Part shown: piece by piece, positions 24,926-32,867 of the stretch
How the letters are laid out: every line of letters starts with the position of its first letter
Position numbering within the stretch: position 1 is the stretch's first letter
From: Bacillota bacterium
GTDB lineage: Bacteria > Bacillota > Clostridia > Peptostreptococcales > Anaerovoracaceae
Assembly: GCA_017522185.1 (NCBI GenBank)
Contig: JAFWZZ010000035.1
Coordinates: 62,001 to 126,000, forward strand
Length of the DNA: 64,000 nucleotides
Direction of reading: 5' to 3'
Program-made: the position numbers and the translations under genes
Notes under the pieces: model-generated
The model's database searches: none
What the model was told of the DNA's origin: nothing
The model's input: the letters and a program-made list of their open reading frames with translations, nothing else

Positions 24926-26704
24926 ATGAAAAGATTATTAACAGGCGATGAAGCTATCGCTAGAGGCGCATGGGAAGCCGGCGTTACACATGCTTCCGCA
25001 TACCCTGGCACTCCAAGTACAGAAATCCTGGAGAATATCGCAAAATACGAAGAAATCTACGCTGAATGGGCACCAAACGAAAAGGTAGCAATGGAATCTG
25101 CTGCAGGTGCATCCATGGCTGGCGCTAGAAGTATCGCTTCCATGAAGCACGTAGGTGTTAACGTAGCTGCTGACCCTATGATGACATTCGCAACTATGAG
25201 AGTAAACGGCGGTGCTGTTTTAGTAACTGCTGACGAACCTGGTATGTTCTCTTCCCAGAACGAACAGGACAACAGAAACTTCGCAAAGATGGGCAAAATG
25301 CCTATGTTCGAACCTGCTGACTCTCAGGAATGTTTAGACATGATGAAGGAAGCTTACGAAGTATCCGAAGAATACGGTGCATTAGTACTGATGAGAATGG
25401 TTACTCGTGTATGTCACTCCAAGTCCTTAGTAGAAGTTGGCGAAAGAAAAGAAGTTCCTGTAAAGCCTTGGGAAAAGGATTTAGCAAGATTCGTATGTGT
25501 ACCTGCTAACGCAAGAGTGAACAGAGTAAACATGGAAGAAAGAACTAAGAAGCTGGCTGAATACTCCGAAAACTGTAAGTTTAACTTTGCAGAATACGGC
25601 GACGGCAAGGTTGGCGTTATCGCTTCCGGTCCTTCCTACTACTATGCAAAGGAAGTATTCGGTGAAGACGCTTCCTACCTGAAGTTAGGTTTCACAAATC
25701 CATTACCAAAGAACCTGATTCAGGAATTCGCTTCCAAGTGTGAAACAATCTACATCATCGAAGAAGATGATCCATACATCGAAGAATTCGTAAGAGTTTT
25801 AGGCATCGAATGCCACGGCAAGGACGTATTCCCATCCTATGGCGAAATGACTCCAAACGTATTAAGAAAGGCTTTATACGGCGAAGAATTACCACAGGTT
25901 GAATACGCAAAAGAAAAAGTTATCAAGAGACCTCCTACATTCTGCGCAGGCTGTCCTCACAGAGGTCTGTTCTACAGATTAGGTAAGAGAAAAGACGTTA
26001 TGATCACTGGCGACATCGGCTGCTACACATTAGCATTTGCTCAGCCATATGCAGCATTAGACGCAGCGATTTGTATGGGCGCTTCCATCTCCATGGGTCA
26101 CGGTGCACAGAAGGTTTACAACAAAGCCGGCATCAAGAGAAAGGTTGTTACTGTATTAGGTGACTCCACATTCTTCCACACAGGCGTAAACTCCCTGATG
26201 AACACTGTTTACAACAACAGTAACACAATCAACGTAATCTTAGATAACAGAATTACTGGTATGACTGGTCACCAGCAGAACCCAGGTACAGGCTACACTG
26301 TAAAGGGTGAAGAAGCAAACATGATCGATATGGAAACTCTGGTAAGAGCAATCGGTATCAAGCATGTTAAGGTTATCGACCCTAACAACCTGAAGGAAGT
26401 TGATGAAGCATTCGACGCATTCTGGGATTTAGATGAACCATCCGTAATCATCACAAGATACCCTTGCGTACTGAAGAAATTCTCCCCTGCAGACTTAGAA
26501 CAGTTCCCAGGCTTATTCCAGACAAAGAACGTAGTAGATGCAGAAAAATGTATCGGCTGTAAGTTATGTCAGAAGACTGGATGTCCTGCATTAATCTTTG
26601 ACAAGGCAACAAAGAAAGTTGTTATCAACAGAGCAGACTGCGTAGGCTGTGACGTATGTACACAGGTTTGCCCTAAGAATGCTATCGTAAAGGAGGAAAA
26701 ATAA
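24926..26704 (+). CDS. iorA: Indolepyruvate:ferredoxin oxidoreductase alpha subunit
   Basis: A 592-residue TPP- and Fe-S-dependent enzyme that oxidatively decarboxylates aryl pyruvates from aromatic amino acids to aryl-acetyl-CoA and reduced ferredoxin. The N-terminal pyrimidine-binding domain has SAYPGTPSTEILENI; the TPP domain includes FCAGCPHRGLFYRLG, GDIGCYTL and GDSTFFHTG..N..NN; the C terminus carries two 4Fe-4S motifs, CIGCKLCQKTGCP and CVGCDVCTQVCP. The start follows GAGGAGGACGATGACCT. Codons are strongly biased to TTA, GTA and A/T-ending forms, unlike most neighbours, as in a highly expressed or acquired gene. Reduced ferredoxin would feed the nearby hydrogenases. Confidence 0.96.
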   Translation: MKRLLTGDEAIARGAWEAGVTHASAYPGTPSTEILENIAKYEEIYAEWAPNEKVAMESAAGASMAGARSIASMKHVGVNVAADPMMTFATMRVNGGAVLVTADEPGMFSSQNEQDNRNFAKMGKMPMFEPADSQECLDMMKEAYEVSEEYGALVLMRMVTRVCHSKSLVEVGERKEVPVKPWEKDLARFVCVPANARVNRVNMEERTKKLAEYSENCKFNFAEYGDGKVGVIASGPSYYYAKEVFGEDASYLKLGFTNPLPKNLIQEFASKCETIYIIEEDDPYIEEFVRVLGIECHGKDVFPSYGEMTPNVLRKALYGEELPQVEYAKEKVIKRPPTFCAGCPHRGLFYRLGKRKDVMITGDIGCYTLAFAQPYAALDAAICMGASISMGHGAQKVYNKAGIKRKVVTVLGDSTFFHTGVNSLMNTVYNNSNTINVILDNRITGMTGHQQNPGTGYTVKGEEANMIDMETLVRAIGIKHVKVIDPNNLKEVDEAFDAFWDLDEPSVIITRYPCVLKKFSPADLEQFPGLFQTKNVVDAEKCIGCKLCQKTGCPALIFDKATKKVVINRADCVGCDVCTQVCPKNAIVKEEK

Positions 26705-26705
26705 A

Positions 26706-27284
26706 ATGACAAAGAATATTTTATTATCTGGCGTTGGCGGACAGGGTACCATCACTGCTGCTAAGATGTTAACAATCGGCTTAATGGAAGCTGGTTACGA
26801 TGTAAAGATGAGTGAAATCCACGGTATGTCCCAGAGAGGCGGCGACGTAGTTTCTCAGGTTAGATATTCCAAGGAAAAGGTTTACTCCCCAGTAATCGAC
26901 AAAGGTACTGCTGACATCGTAGTATCCTTCGAAGAAATGGAAGCATTAAGATGCTTAGACTACTTACAGCCAGGTGGTACTGTAGTAGTTAACACAGAAA
27001 GAATTCCTTCCATGACAGTTTTAACTGGCGCAGAAGAATATGCGGAAGACGTTATCGAAGAAATCCAGAAGGCTGTTGAAAAGACACACGTAATGGATGC
27101 TTCCGGCATGGCTAAGGAATTAGGCAACGTAAAGGCTGCTAACGTTATCCTGTTAGGCGCATTAGTGAAGTTAATGGGCCTGGATGACATCGACTGGGAA
27201 GGCATCATCAGAAAGAATGTAAAGGAAAAGTTCGTAGATCTGAACTTAAAGGCATTCCAGGTTGGTGCTGATGCAGTAAAATAA
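26706..27284 (+). CDS. iorB: Indolepyruvate:ferredoxin oxidoreductase beta subunit
   Basis: A 192-residue gamma-type subunit of 2-oxoacid:ferredoxin oxidoreductases. It begins with LLSGVGGQGTITAAKML (CoA/nucleotide-binding GxGGQG) and has SEIHGMSQRGGDVVSQVR. It starts one base after iorA stops, so expression is coupled. Codon bias matches iorA. A strong terminator follows. Confidence 0.95.
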   Translation: MTKNILLSGVGGQGTITAAKMLTIGLMEAGYDVKMSEIHGMSQRGGDVVSQVRYSKEKVYSPVIDKGTADIVVSFEEMEALRCLDYLQPGGTVVVNTERIPSMTVLTGAEEYAEDVIEEIQKAVEKTHVMDASGMAKELGNVKAANVILLGALVKLMGLDDIDWEGIIRKNVKEKFVDLNLKAFQVGADAVK

Positions 27285-27314
27285 GATACATAACATATTG
27301 CATATAATCCTTTA

Positions 27315-27350
27315 GGGACGCCGCACTGTTTGTGCGACGTCTCTTTTTTC
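27315..27350 (+). terminator. Intrinsic terminator after iorAB
   Basis: GGGACGCCGCAC and GTGCGACGTCTC pair around TGTTT, followed by TTTTTTC. Confidence 0.88.
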
Positions 27351-27368
27351 TTGAAATGGATAAAAACA

Positions 27369-27397
27369 TTGACAGAAACTGCGGTTTGTAGTATAGT
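27369..27397 (+). promoter_or_regulatory. Promoter of the DUF3793 gene
   Basis: TTGACA (27369-27374) and TATAGT (27392-27397), spacer 17. The first GTTAG palindrome overlaps the -10, so a repressor there would shut the promoter. The leader to the start codon is about 185 bases. Confidence 0.72.
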
Positions 27398-27465
27398 TAG
27401 TTTAAGCTAACTTATGCGGAATGCGAGTTAGCTACATTTGAACTCGGTGGTTAGTTTATACTAAC
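27395..27465. promoter_or_regulatory. Two DtxR/IdeR-like palindromes
   Basis: GTTAGTTTAAGCTAAC (27396-27411) and GTTAGTTTATACTAAC (27450-27465) share GTTAGTTTA-N2-CTAAC, 54 bases apart. They resemble the TTAGGTTAGCCTAACCTAA iron box of DtxR-type regulators. A hairpin CGAGTT/AACTCG (27424-27446) lies between them. Iron or manganese control of the downstream gene is inferred. Confidence 0.55.
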
Positions 27466-27586
27466 TACGCGTTTGAAAGAACATAATTCTCCTTAAGTGA
27501 TTTTTGATGACAGCCCATGGCGGACTTTGTTGTCCGCCATGATAACGCTGTAGAACAGGAGAAGTTGTGAAAAGGAGGTAAAGGGT

Positions 27587-28138
27587 TTGGAAAGATTTAT
27601 TATAGAGCATTGTTCGCCTACATTAGCATCGCTGAAAACAGCGAACTTATTTAATTATGTGTTCGATACGGAAACAGAGCTGTACAGCTATCTGCGTGAA
27701 CTGAATAAGAAACTGTCTGGCAAAGGTGTTAAGGCAACATTGCTCCGTAAGACAGAGCGCAGCGCACTGGTATATTTGTTCAGAGAGAAAAAGCTGCAAC
27801 AAGATCTGGAACAGCCTGGAGTGCGGCAGTTTATGAGACAGTATGGATATGAGAACCCGTCGGCAAAGCAGGCGGTGGCAGGATTGCGAAAGCGGTTTGC
27901 GGAAGGAGAGGGATTTCCCCATGAAATCGGATTATTTCTGGGCTATCCTTTGGGAGATGTCATCGGGTATATTGAAAACGCCGGACGTAACAGCAAGTGC
28001 AGCGGCTGCTGGAAAGTTTACTGTAACGAATGTGAAGCGATGAAGATGTTTGCAAGATTCGATAAATGCAAGGCGGTTTATCGCAGACTTTTCACAGAAG
28101 GAAAAAAGACGGTAGACCAGCTGACGGTGGCAGTATAA
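27587..28138 (+). CDS. DUF3793 family protein
   Basis: A 183-residue cytosolic protein that I match to DUF3793: conserved SxLVYLFREKKL, GFPHEIGLFLGYPLGDVIGYIENAG and a C-terminal CSGCWKVYCNEC with clustered cysteines. Members often sit near iron uptake or flavodoxin genes in Clostridia. The palindromes in the promoter support metal control. Translation likely starts at the TTG at 27587 after AAAGGAGGTAAAGGGT, with no ATG close by. Biochemical role unknown. Confidence 0.75.
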   Translation: MERFIIEHCSPTLASLKTANLFNYVFDTETELYSYLRELNKKLSGKGVKATLLRKTERSALVYLFREKKLQQDLEQPGVRQFMRQYGYENPSAKQAVAGLRKRFAEGEGFPHEIGLFLGYPLGDVIGYIENAGRNSKCSGCWKVYCNECEAMKMFARFDKCKAVYRRLFTEGKKTVDQLTVAV

Positions 28139-28149
28139 ATAGGAAAGAC

Positions 28150-28172
28150 GAGGCGGAGACGCCTCTTTTTTT
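28150..28172 (+). terminator. Intrinsic terminator after the DUF3793 gene
   Basis: GAGGCG and CGCCTC pair around GAGA with seven T residues after. Confidence 0.85.
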
Positions 28173-28173
28173 G

Positions 28174-28202
28174 TTGAAATATCAATCTTTTTGTGGTATG
28201 AT
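28174..28202 (+). promoter_or_regulatory. Promoter of the NhaC-family gene
   Basis: TTGAAA (28174-28179) and TATGAT (28197-28202), spacer 17, directly after the previous terminator and 36 bases before the start codon. Confidence 0.65.
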
Positions 28203-28237
28203 GAAGATTAGTTATTCATTATCATTAGGAGGAGTTT

Positions 28238-29551
28238 ATGAAAAAAGCGAATTTTGGCGCACTGCTCCCAATCGGAGTTTTCTTAGTGCTTTATTTAGGA
28301 CTCGGTATTCTATTCGAGTACGTTCTGAAAGTCGGCATGGGTTTCTACAACATTCCTATCGTTGTGGTATTCATGATCGCTTTAGCAGTTGCATGCTGCC
28401 AGAACCGTGAAGTGAGCCTGGACGACAAGCTGGGTATCATGGCAAAGGGTGTTGGCGACAAGAACATTATTACCATGCTGCTGATCTTTATGATGGCTGG
28501 TATGTTCGTTGGCGTTGTTGGCAGAAGCTCTGCAGAATCCGTTGCTTACTTTGTACTGTCCTACATCCCTGCACAGTGGGCGATTCTGGTACTGTTCGTT
28601 GTAGCAGCATTCGTATCCCTGGCAATGGGTACTTCCGTAGGTACGATTACATTATTAACACCAATCGCGGTTGCAGTTGCACAGAGTGCTGGATTTGCAA
28701 TCCCGCTTTGCGTAGGTCCTGTAGTAGGCGGCGCGATGTTCGGCGACAACCTGTCCTTCATCTCTGATACAACTATCGCGGCTTGTAACGGTCAGGGTTG
28801 CCAGATGCAGGACAAGTTCAAGGCAAACTTCAAGATTGCAATCCCTGCCGCATTGATTACGCTGATCATCCTGGCGGTGAAATCCATGGGTATGGATGTT
28901 GGCGAAGCAGTTATCAACGACTATAACCTGATCCAGATTATTCCTTATATCCTGGTATTAGTAGGCGGTATCATCGGTATCAATGTATTCGTTGTACTGG
29001 TAATCGGTATCGTTTCCGGTGCTGTTATCATGCTGGCTACAGGAGCTACAGCTGCAACAGATCTGCTGGCAAGCATGGGCAGCGGCGTTTCCGGTATGTT
29101 CGAAACTTCCATGGTAGCAATTCTGGTTGCTGCAATCTGCGCACTGATTGCTGAATACGGTGGGTTCGAAGCGTTACTGGGCCTGATCAAGAAGATTTTC
29201 AAGGGCAAGAAGGGCGGCCAGCTGGGCATGGGTCTGCTGGTATCTGCAATGGACGTTGCAACAGCAAACAATACAGTTGCTATCGTTATGGCTAACCCTA
29301 TCGCAAAGCAGATGGCTGAAGACTACGGTATCTCTTCAAAGAAGACTGCATCCATCCTGGATACATTCTCCTGTGTAATGCAGGGTATCATCCCTTACGG
29401 TGCACAGATGCTGGTAGCAATCTCTGCAGTAACAACACTGGGCTTTGAAATTTCTGCGTTCGATATCATTCCGAACCTGTTCTACCCATTCATCCTGTTA
29501 CTGTCTTCTCTGGTATTCATCTTCTTCATTCCGGAAAAGGAAGACAAATAA
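28238..29551 (+). CDS. NhaC-family Na+/H+ antiporter-type transporter
   Basis: A 437-residue membrane protein with about eleven hydrophobic segments. Motifs typical of the NhaC branch of the ion transporter superfamily are MGTSVGTITLLTPIAVAVA, GGAMFGDNLSFISDTTIA and the repeat-related MDVATANNTVAIVMANPIAK. It likely exchanges Na+ for H+, or a small acid. The ATG follows AGGAGGAGTTT. It is a monocistronic unit with its own promoter and terminator. Confidence 0.88.
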   Translation: MKKANFGALLPIGVFLVLYLGLGILFEYVLKVGMGFYNIPIVVVFMIALAVACCQNREVSLDDKLGIMAKGVGDKNIITMLLIFMMAGMFVGVVGRSSAESVAYFVLSYIPAQWAILVLFVVAAFVSLAMGTSVGTITLLTPIAVAVAQSAGFAIPLCVGPVVGGAMFGDNLSFISDTTIAACNGQGCQMQDKFKANFKIAIPAALITLIILAVKSMGMDVGEAVINDYNLIQIIPYILVLVGGIIGINVFVVLVIGIVSGAVIMLATGATAATDLLASMGSGVSGMFETSMVAILVAAICALIAEYGGFEALLGLIKKIFKGKKGGQLGMGLLVSAMDVATANNTVAIVMANPIAKQMAEDYGISSKKTASILDTFSCVMQGIIPYGAQMLVAISAVTTLGFEISAFDIIPNLFYPFILLLSSLVFIFFIPEKEDK

Positions 29552-29565
29552 GAAAGTACTTATGG

Positions 29566-29592
29566 GGCTCCGACGCTGTCGGAGCTCTTTTG
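29566..29592 (+). terminator. Intrinsic terminator after the NhaC gene
   Basis: GCTCCGAC and GTCGGAGC pair around GCT, followed by TCTTTTGTTTT. Confidence 0.85.
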
Positions 29593-29664
29593 TTTTATGC
29601 TGGCGCAGGGTCGCCGGACGTGGTAAAATAAGAGACAGAATCGTACGATTTGGAGGAAGACAAA

Positions 29665-30114
29665 ATGAGCAATGCAATTCGTATCAAAGAAACGGGAAAC
29701 TATGAGGAGCTGATTCCTTTGTTCGCGGCCTCCGGCCTGGAGATTCACGTGGAGGATGACCAGAAACCGAAGGGTATGATCACCTGCTGGAAAGCCGAAC
29801 GCAACGGACAGCTCGCCGGCGGCGTATCCATCGAGAACAAAGGCGGATTCTTTGTCATCGGCGATATCGCTGTGGACGAAGGGATGCGCGGCGAGAATAT
29901 CGGCAGCCTGCTTCTGGCGACGGCCATGGAAAAGATCTACGAGCTGGAAGGGGAGGAAATCTACCTGGTGGCGAAGGCGCCGAAGTTCTTTGAACGCTAC
30001 GGATTTACATATTTAGAGGAAGAAGATGTGCCGGATATCTTCAACTGTAAGACCTGCGACCAGCGGGGCGTCAAGTGCTATCCGGAGTTTATGAAGTTTG
30101 AATTTGAGGAGTAG
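29665..30114 (+). CDS. GNAT-family N-acetyltransferase
   Basis: A 149-residue GNAT fold protein with the acetyl-CoA loop EGMRGENIGSLLLATAMEKI (motif A, R/Q-x-x-G-x-G/A variant) and a C-terminal KFFERYGFTYLEEEDVP strand. Near the C terminus CKTCDQRGVKCYPEFMKFE has three cysteines, seen in a group of clostridial GNAT proteins. The ATG at 29665 follows TTGGAGGAAGAC. Four bases separate it from a flavodoxin-fold reductase. Substrate unknown. Confidence 0.85.
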   Translation: MSNAIRIKETGNYEELIPLFAASGLEIHVEDDQKPKGMITCWKAERNGQLAGGVSIENKGGFFVIGDIAVDEGMRGENIGSLLLATAMEKIYELEGEEIYLVAKAPKFFERYGFTYLEEEDVPDIFNCKTCDQRGVKCYPEFMKFEFEE

Positions 30115-30118
30115 AAAG

Positions 30119-30700
30119 ATGGAAAAAGTTTTATTTTTAGATGCATGCATTCGTGAAGAGGGTTCCAGAACCAAACAGCTCTGTGAGGTATATCTGGAAG
30201 AGTTCTGCAAGGCCCACCCTGACGCAGAGGTAGAACGCCTGGTGCTGCGGGACGGCGTGGTGAAGACCCACACCCTGGAAAAGCTGGAAGAACGCGACGC
30301 TTGTGTCCGCGCAGGGAACTGGGATCATCCGATGTTCGACCTGGGTAAGCAGTACAGGGATGCGGACTATATTATCATCGGCACGCCTTACTGGGATTTG
30401 TCCTTCGCAGCAATCCTGAAGGTTTACCTGGAAAACATCATGGTGGCAGACCTGACCTTCGGCTGCAACGACCAGGGCTTCTACGGCCTGTGCAAGGGTA
30501 AGATGATGACCTACATCACCACAGGCGGCGGCGTCATCGACGGCCAGAACTATGGCTACGAATACATGCAGGCCATCGCAAAGATGACCGGTATCGATGA
30601 TACGGAATGCTTCTACGCACAAAACCTGGATATCGTCGGATTCGACGCAGACGCCATTATGGAAGAAGCGAAGGAAATGATCAGGGAAGCGTTTAAATAG
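30119..30700 (+). CDS. Flavodoxin-fold NAD(P)H-dependent oxidoreductase
   Basis: A 193-residue protein of the Flavodoxin_2/azoreductase type that would bind FMN and reduce quinones or azo/nitro compounds with NAD(P)H. It starts FLDACIREEGSRTKQL (phosphate loop variant), and has the GTPYWDLSFAAILKVYLENI and YITTGGGVIDG segments of the family. The ATG at 30119 follows GAGGAGTAGAAAG and is coupled to the GNAT gene. A terminator follows. Confidence 0.85.
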   Translation: MEKVLFLDACIREEGSRTKQLCEVYLEEFCKAHPDAEVERLVLRDGVVKTHTLEKLEERDACVRAGNWDHPMFDLGKQYRDADYIIIGTPYWDLSFAAILKVYLENIMVADLTFGCNDQGFYGLCKGKMMTYITTGGGVIDGQNYGYEYMQAIAKMTGIDDTECFYAQNLDIVGFDADAIMEEAKEMIREAFK

Positions 30701-30712
30701 AAAATATAGAAT

Positions 30713-30736
30713 TGCGGCCAAAACGGCCGCTTTTTT
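30713..30736 (+). terminator. Intrinsic terminator after the oxidoreductase
   Basis: TGCGGCC and GGCCGC pair around AAAAC, followed by TTTTTT. Confidence 0.85.
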
Positions 30737-30792
30737 CGTGGGGATACCTGGCGGCTGCTGGTTGTTACTAATTTAAATGGGAATGATCAATA

Positions 30793-30894
30793 AGTGTATA
30801 CTATTTTGCCGAAAAAGCCACACTTTTGGACGGAACCTCTTGGGAGGAGAACGAATATGCTCTTGCAGCCCGGAAACCGTATACACTTTTTGCG
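30793..30894. repeat. Inverted-repeat element containing copy 2 of the dispersed 22-base repeat
   Basis: AAGTGTATAC (30793-30802) is mirrored by GTATACACTT (30879-30888), enclosing about 76 bases. The right arm lies in the 22-base block 30873-30894 that is identical to 7140-7161. A GGGAGGAG...ATG string inside opens only a 16-codon frame that is not conserved between copies. Most of the 340-base gap from 30701 to 31040 is this element plus the SdpR-type operators. Confidence 0.6.
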
Positions 30895-30946
30895 AAAAAA
30901 GGGCTGAGTAGTAATTTCAAACAAAAGGAAAACGTCGGCCAAAGGC

Positions 30947-31025
30947 CTATTTAGAAGAGTATCTAAATAGGTATTGCTTTTTGTACCCGTCCGCAGTATA
31001 ATTTATTTAGAAAAACATCTAAATA
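30947..31025 (+). promoter_or_regulatory. Promoter and double operator of the ArsR/SdpI-like pair
   Basis: TTGCTT (30974-30979) and TATAAT (30997-31002), spacer 17, form the promoter. Two nearly identical palindromes flank it: CTATTTAGA-N6-TCTAAATAG (30947-30970) and TATTTAGA-N6-TCTAAATA (31004-31025), centres 56 bases apart. This matches autorepression by the ArsR-type product encoded just downstream. Confidence 0.8.
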
Positions 31026-31040
31026 GAAGGGGGAGGTACT

Positions 31041-31322
31041 ATGGGTATTGCAGATACGTTTAAGGCTCTTGGGAGTCCGGTCCGCAGAGAGATTCTGGTC
31101 CTGCTGCGGGGCGGCAGGCTGTCGGCAGGAGAAATTGGAGAGCATTTTTCCATGACTGGGGCGACCATATCCCATCACCTGAGCCAGTTGAAGAAGGCGG
31201 ACTTGGTATTTGAAATCAAAGAGAAGAATTTTGTATATTATGAGCTGAATGCTACCGTGTTTGAAGAAGTGATGCTGTGGGTTGCACAGTTTAGAGAGGG
31301 AGAGAATGATGAAGGAAAATAG
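31041..31322 (+). CDS. ArsR-family autorepressor (SdpR-like)
   Basis: A 93-residue winged-helix repressor starting FKALGSPVRREILVLLRGG with recognition region MTGATISHHLSQLKKADLV. There are no metal-binding cysteines, as in the SdpR rather than the arsenic-sensing branch. The ATG follows GGGGGAGGTACT. It overlaps the SdpI-like gene by 14 bases. In Bacillus the membrane protein SdpI sequesters SdpR when it senses a toxin; the same logic may apply here. Confidence 0.88.
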   Translation: MGIADTFKALGSPVRREILVLLRGGRLSAGEIGEHFSMTGATISHHLSQLKKADLVFEIKEKNFVYYELNATVFEEVMLWVAQFREGENDEGK

Positions 31323-31941
31323 AAAGACGATGATACTGACCTGTATGCTTTGCCTGCTGCCGATGGCGCTGGGTCTGTACTTTTACAAAGAGCTGCCGGA
31401 GCAGATGCCAATCCATTGGAATGCGGCAGGAGAGGTAGACGGTTACGCGCCCAAAATGCTGGCGCTATTCGGTTTCCCTGTATTTTTCGCAGTACTGGAG
31501 TTACTGATGTTTTTCGTTATTTTAAATGACCCGAAGAAACAGAACCAGTCCAATATCATGCGGCAGCTGGGGTTCTGGTCCTTACCTGTAATCGGCATCA
31601 TTGTATATACTGTGACGATTTTTTCCAGCCTGGGATATGACCTGCCGATTACGACCATCGGGACGCTCCTGGTAGGGGTATTGTTTATCGTATTGGGCAA
31701 CTACATGCCAAAGGCGAAACAAAATTACACCATCGGCATCAAACTGCCATGGACTTTAGATGATACCGAAAACTGGAACAAAACCCATCGCCTGGCCGGA
31801 TTCCTCTGGGTGATCGGCGGCATTGTGTTCCTGATTGGAGCATTTCTGCCGGGAGGTGCAATCCTGACCATTGCAGCTGTGTTGGTAATGGTACTGGTAC
31901 CGACAGTATATTCCTATCTGTTATATCAAAAGAAGAAATAA
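31309..31941 (+). CDS. SdpI-family membrane protein
   Basis: A 210-residue protein with about six hydrophobic segments and family motifs: PEQMPIHWNAAGEVDGYAPK near residue 35, GNYMPKAKQNYTIGIKLPWTL near 135, and WNKTHRLAGFLWVIGG. These mark the DUF1648/SdpI family, whose best known member gives immunity to a secreted killing peptide. No toxin peptide gene is seen nearby. ATGATG at 31306/31309 leaves a one-codon start ambiguity. It is coupled to the ArsR gene. Confidence 0.88.
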   Translation: MKENRKTMILTCMLCLLPMALGLYFYKELPEQMPIHWNAAGEVDGYAPKMLALFGFPVFFAVLELLMFFVILNDPKKQNQSNIMRQLGFWSLPVIGIIVYTVTIFSSLGYDLPITTIGTLLVGVLFIVLGNYMPKAKQNYTIGIKLPWTLDDTENWNKTHRLAGFLWVIGGIVFLIGAFLPGGAILTIAAVLVMVLVPTVYSYLLYQKKK

Positions 31942-31948
31942 AATACGA

Positions 31949-31977
31949 GGGCCGCTCCCTGAGCGGCCCCTTTTTTT
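31949..31977. terminator. Bidirectional terminator between sdpI-like gene and merR-like gene
   Basis: GGGCCGCTC and GAGCGGCCC pair around CCT, with T-runs on the + strand. It lies between convergent genes and touches the end of the MerR-type frame. Confidence 0.85.
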
Positions 31978-32791
31978 ATCCCAGCAGCACCTGCAGCTGG
32001 GTGATGTATTCGTTCTCGTCGTTGGTGTCGTGGTTGTCGATAATGTAGAGTTCCATGGGATCTCCGGCGGCAGTCAGGCCGGCTTCGTCCATATAGCGGA
32101 AGAGGGCTGCCCAGGCATCTGGGATGTCCCGGTAAGAGCCTCGCACCGTCAGGGTCAGATAGTCTCCTGTAGGCAGCTTAGCGTCGTAATCCCCGGCATC
32201 GGTAGTGCAGAAGACAGAGGTGAAGTGGCCGTAGCGGCCGTCCTGTATTTCTCCAAGTGGAATTGTCGAGCCGATGCTGCCATTACCGATGATATAGAGC
32301 TGGCCCTCGTGCTCCTTCTGGAGTTTCTTGATGATGAAATCCAGGTCTTCATCTCTGTATACGTTCTCGCTGAGGCGGAGGATTCTGCGGACCGGCAGGC
32401 GACGGATTTCGGGAACGGCATCCGGCATGGCGCTGCGGTGGAGCTGAATCTCCTTGATGCGGCCGGCCAACTGTTTGCGCAGGGCGGTCAGCTCTGCCGT
32501 CTTCTTATCGATGGCGTCGATTTCAGCCCGGAACAGATCCAGTGTTTTCTCCAGGTTGAAGTCCGCCAGATGTTCTTTGATTTCTCCCATGGAGAAGCCG
32601 ATGGAACGGAGCTCCCGCAAAATGTTCAGCGTGCGGATATCCCCAATATTATACATACGGTAACCGTTGTCGTCCCGGCGGGGCTTCAGGATACCGATTT
32701 CTTCATAGTAGCGCAGGGAATCCGTGCCGATGCCATAGAGGCTGGCGATTTCCCCGATTTTGTAGTACTGTTTTCTTTTCATAATAGGCAT
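31976..32791 (-). CDS. MerR-family regulator with GyrI-like effector domain
   Basis: A 271-residue regulator: MerR winged helix (residues 8-75, YKIGEIASLYGIGTDSLRYYEEIGIL), a coiled-coil dimerisation helix (about 80-125) and a C-terminal GyrI/BmrR-type ligand domain (about 130-270, including PTGDYLTLTVRGSY). Such proteins sense drugs or other hydrophobic molecules. The ATG at 32791 has GGGGGTGAC directly ahead. A perfect 21-base palindrome lies 12 bases upstream, so autoregulation is likely. No efflux gene is adjacent, and the upstream P-type ATPase has its own riboswitch. Confidence 0.9.
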   Translation of the reverse strand: MPIMKRKQYYKIGEIASLYGIGTDSLRYYEEIGILKPRRDDNGYRMYNIGDIRTLNILRELRSIGFSMGEIKEHLADFNLEKTLDLFRAEIDAIDKKTAELTALRKQLAGRIKEIQLHRSAMPDAVPEIRRLPVRRILRLSENVYRDEDLDFIIKKLQKEHEGQLYIIGNGSIGSTIPLGEIQDGRYGHFTSVFCTTDAGDYDAKLPTGDYLTLTVRGSYRDIPDAWAALFRYMDEAGLTAAGDPMELYIIDNHDTNDENEYITQLQVLLG

Positions 32792-32802
32792 GTCACCCCC
32801 TT

Positions 32803-32823
32803 ACCTTGGTATTTTACCAAGGT
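32803..32823. promoter_or_regulatory. MerR-type operator
   Basis: ACCTTGGTA (32803-32811) and TACCAAGGT (32815-32823) form a perfect palindrome with a 3-base centre just upstream of the merR-like gene, close to the ACCTTGG/CCAAGGT shape common in this regulator family. Confidence 0.7.
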
Positions 32824-32867
32824 TTTTTGTTTCCGTAAAGAGGAATTGGAACCTGCCCGTTAGAAAT

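Noticed and set aside
31282..31308. Earlier in-frame start for the SdpI-like protein
   Set aside because: It would add nine charged residues with no ribosome site. The start at 31306/31309 has GAGAGGGAGAG ahead and the usual overlap with the ArsR gene.
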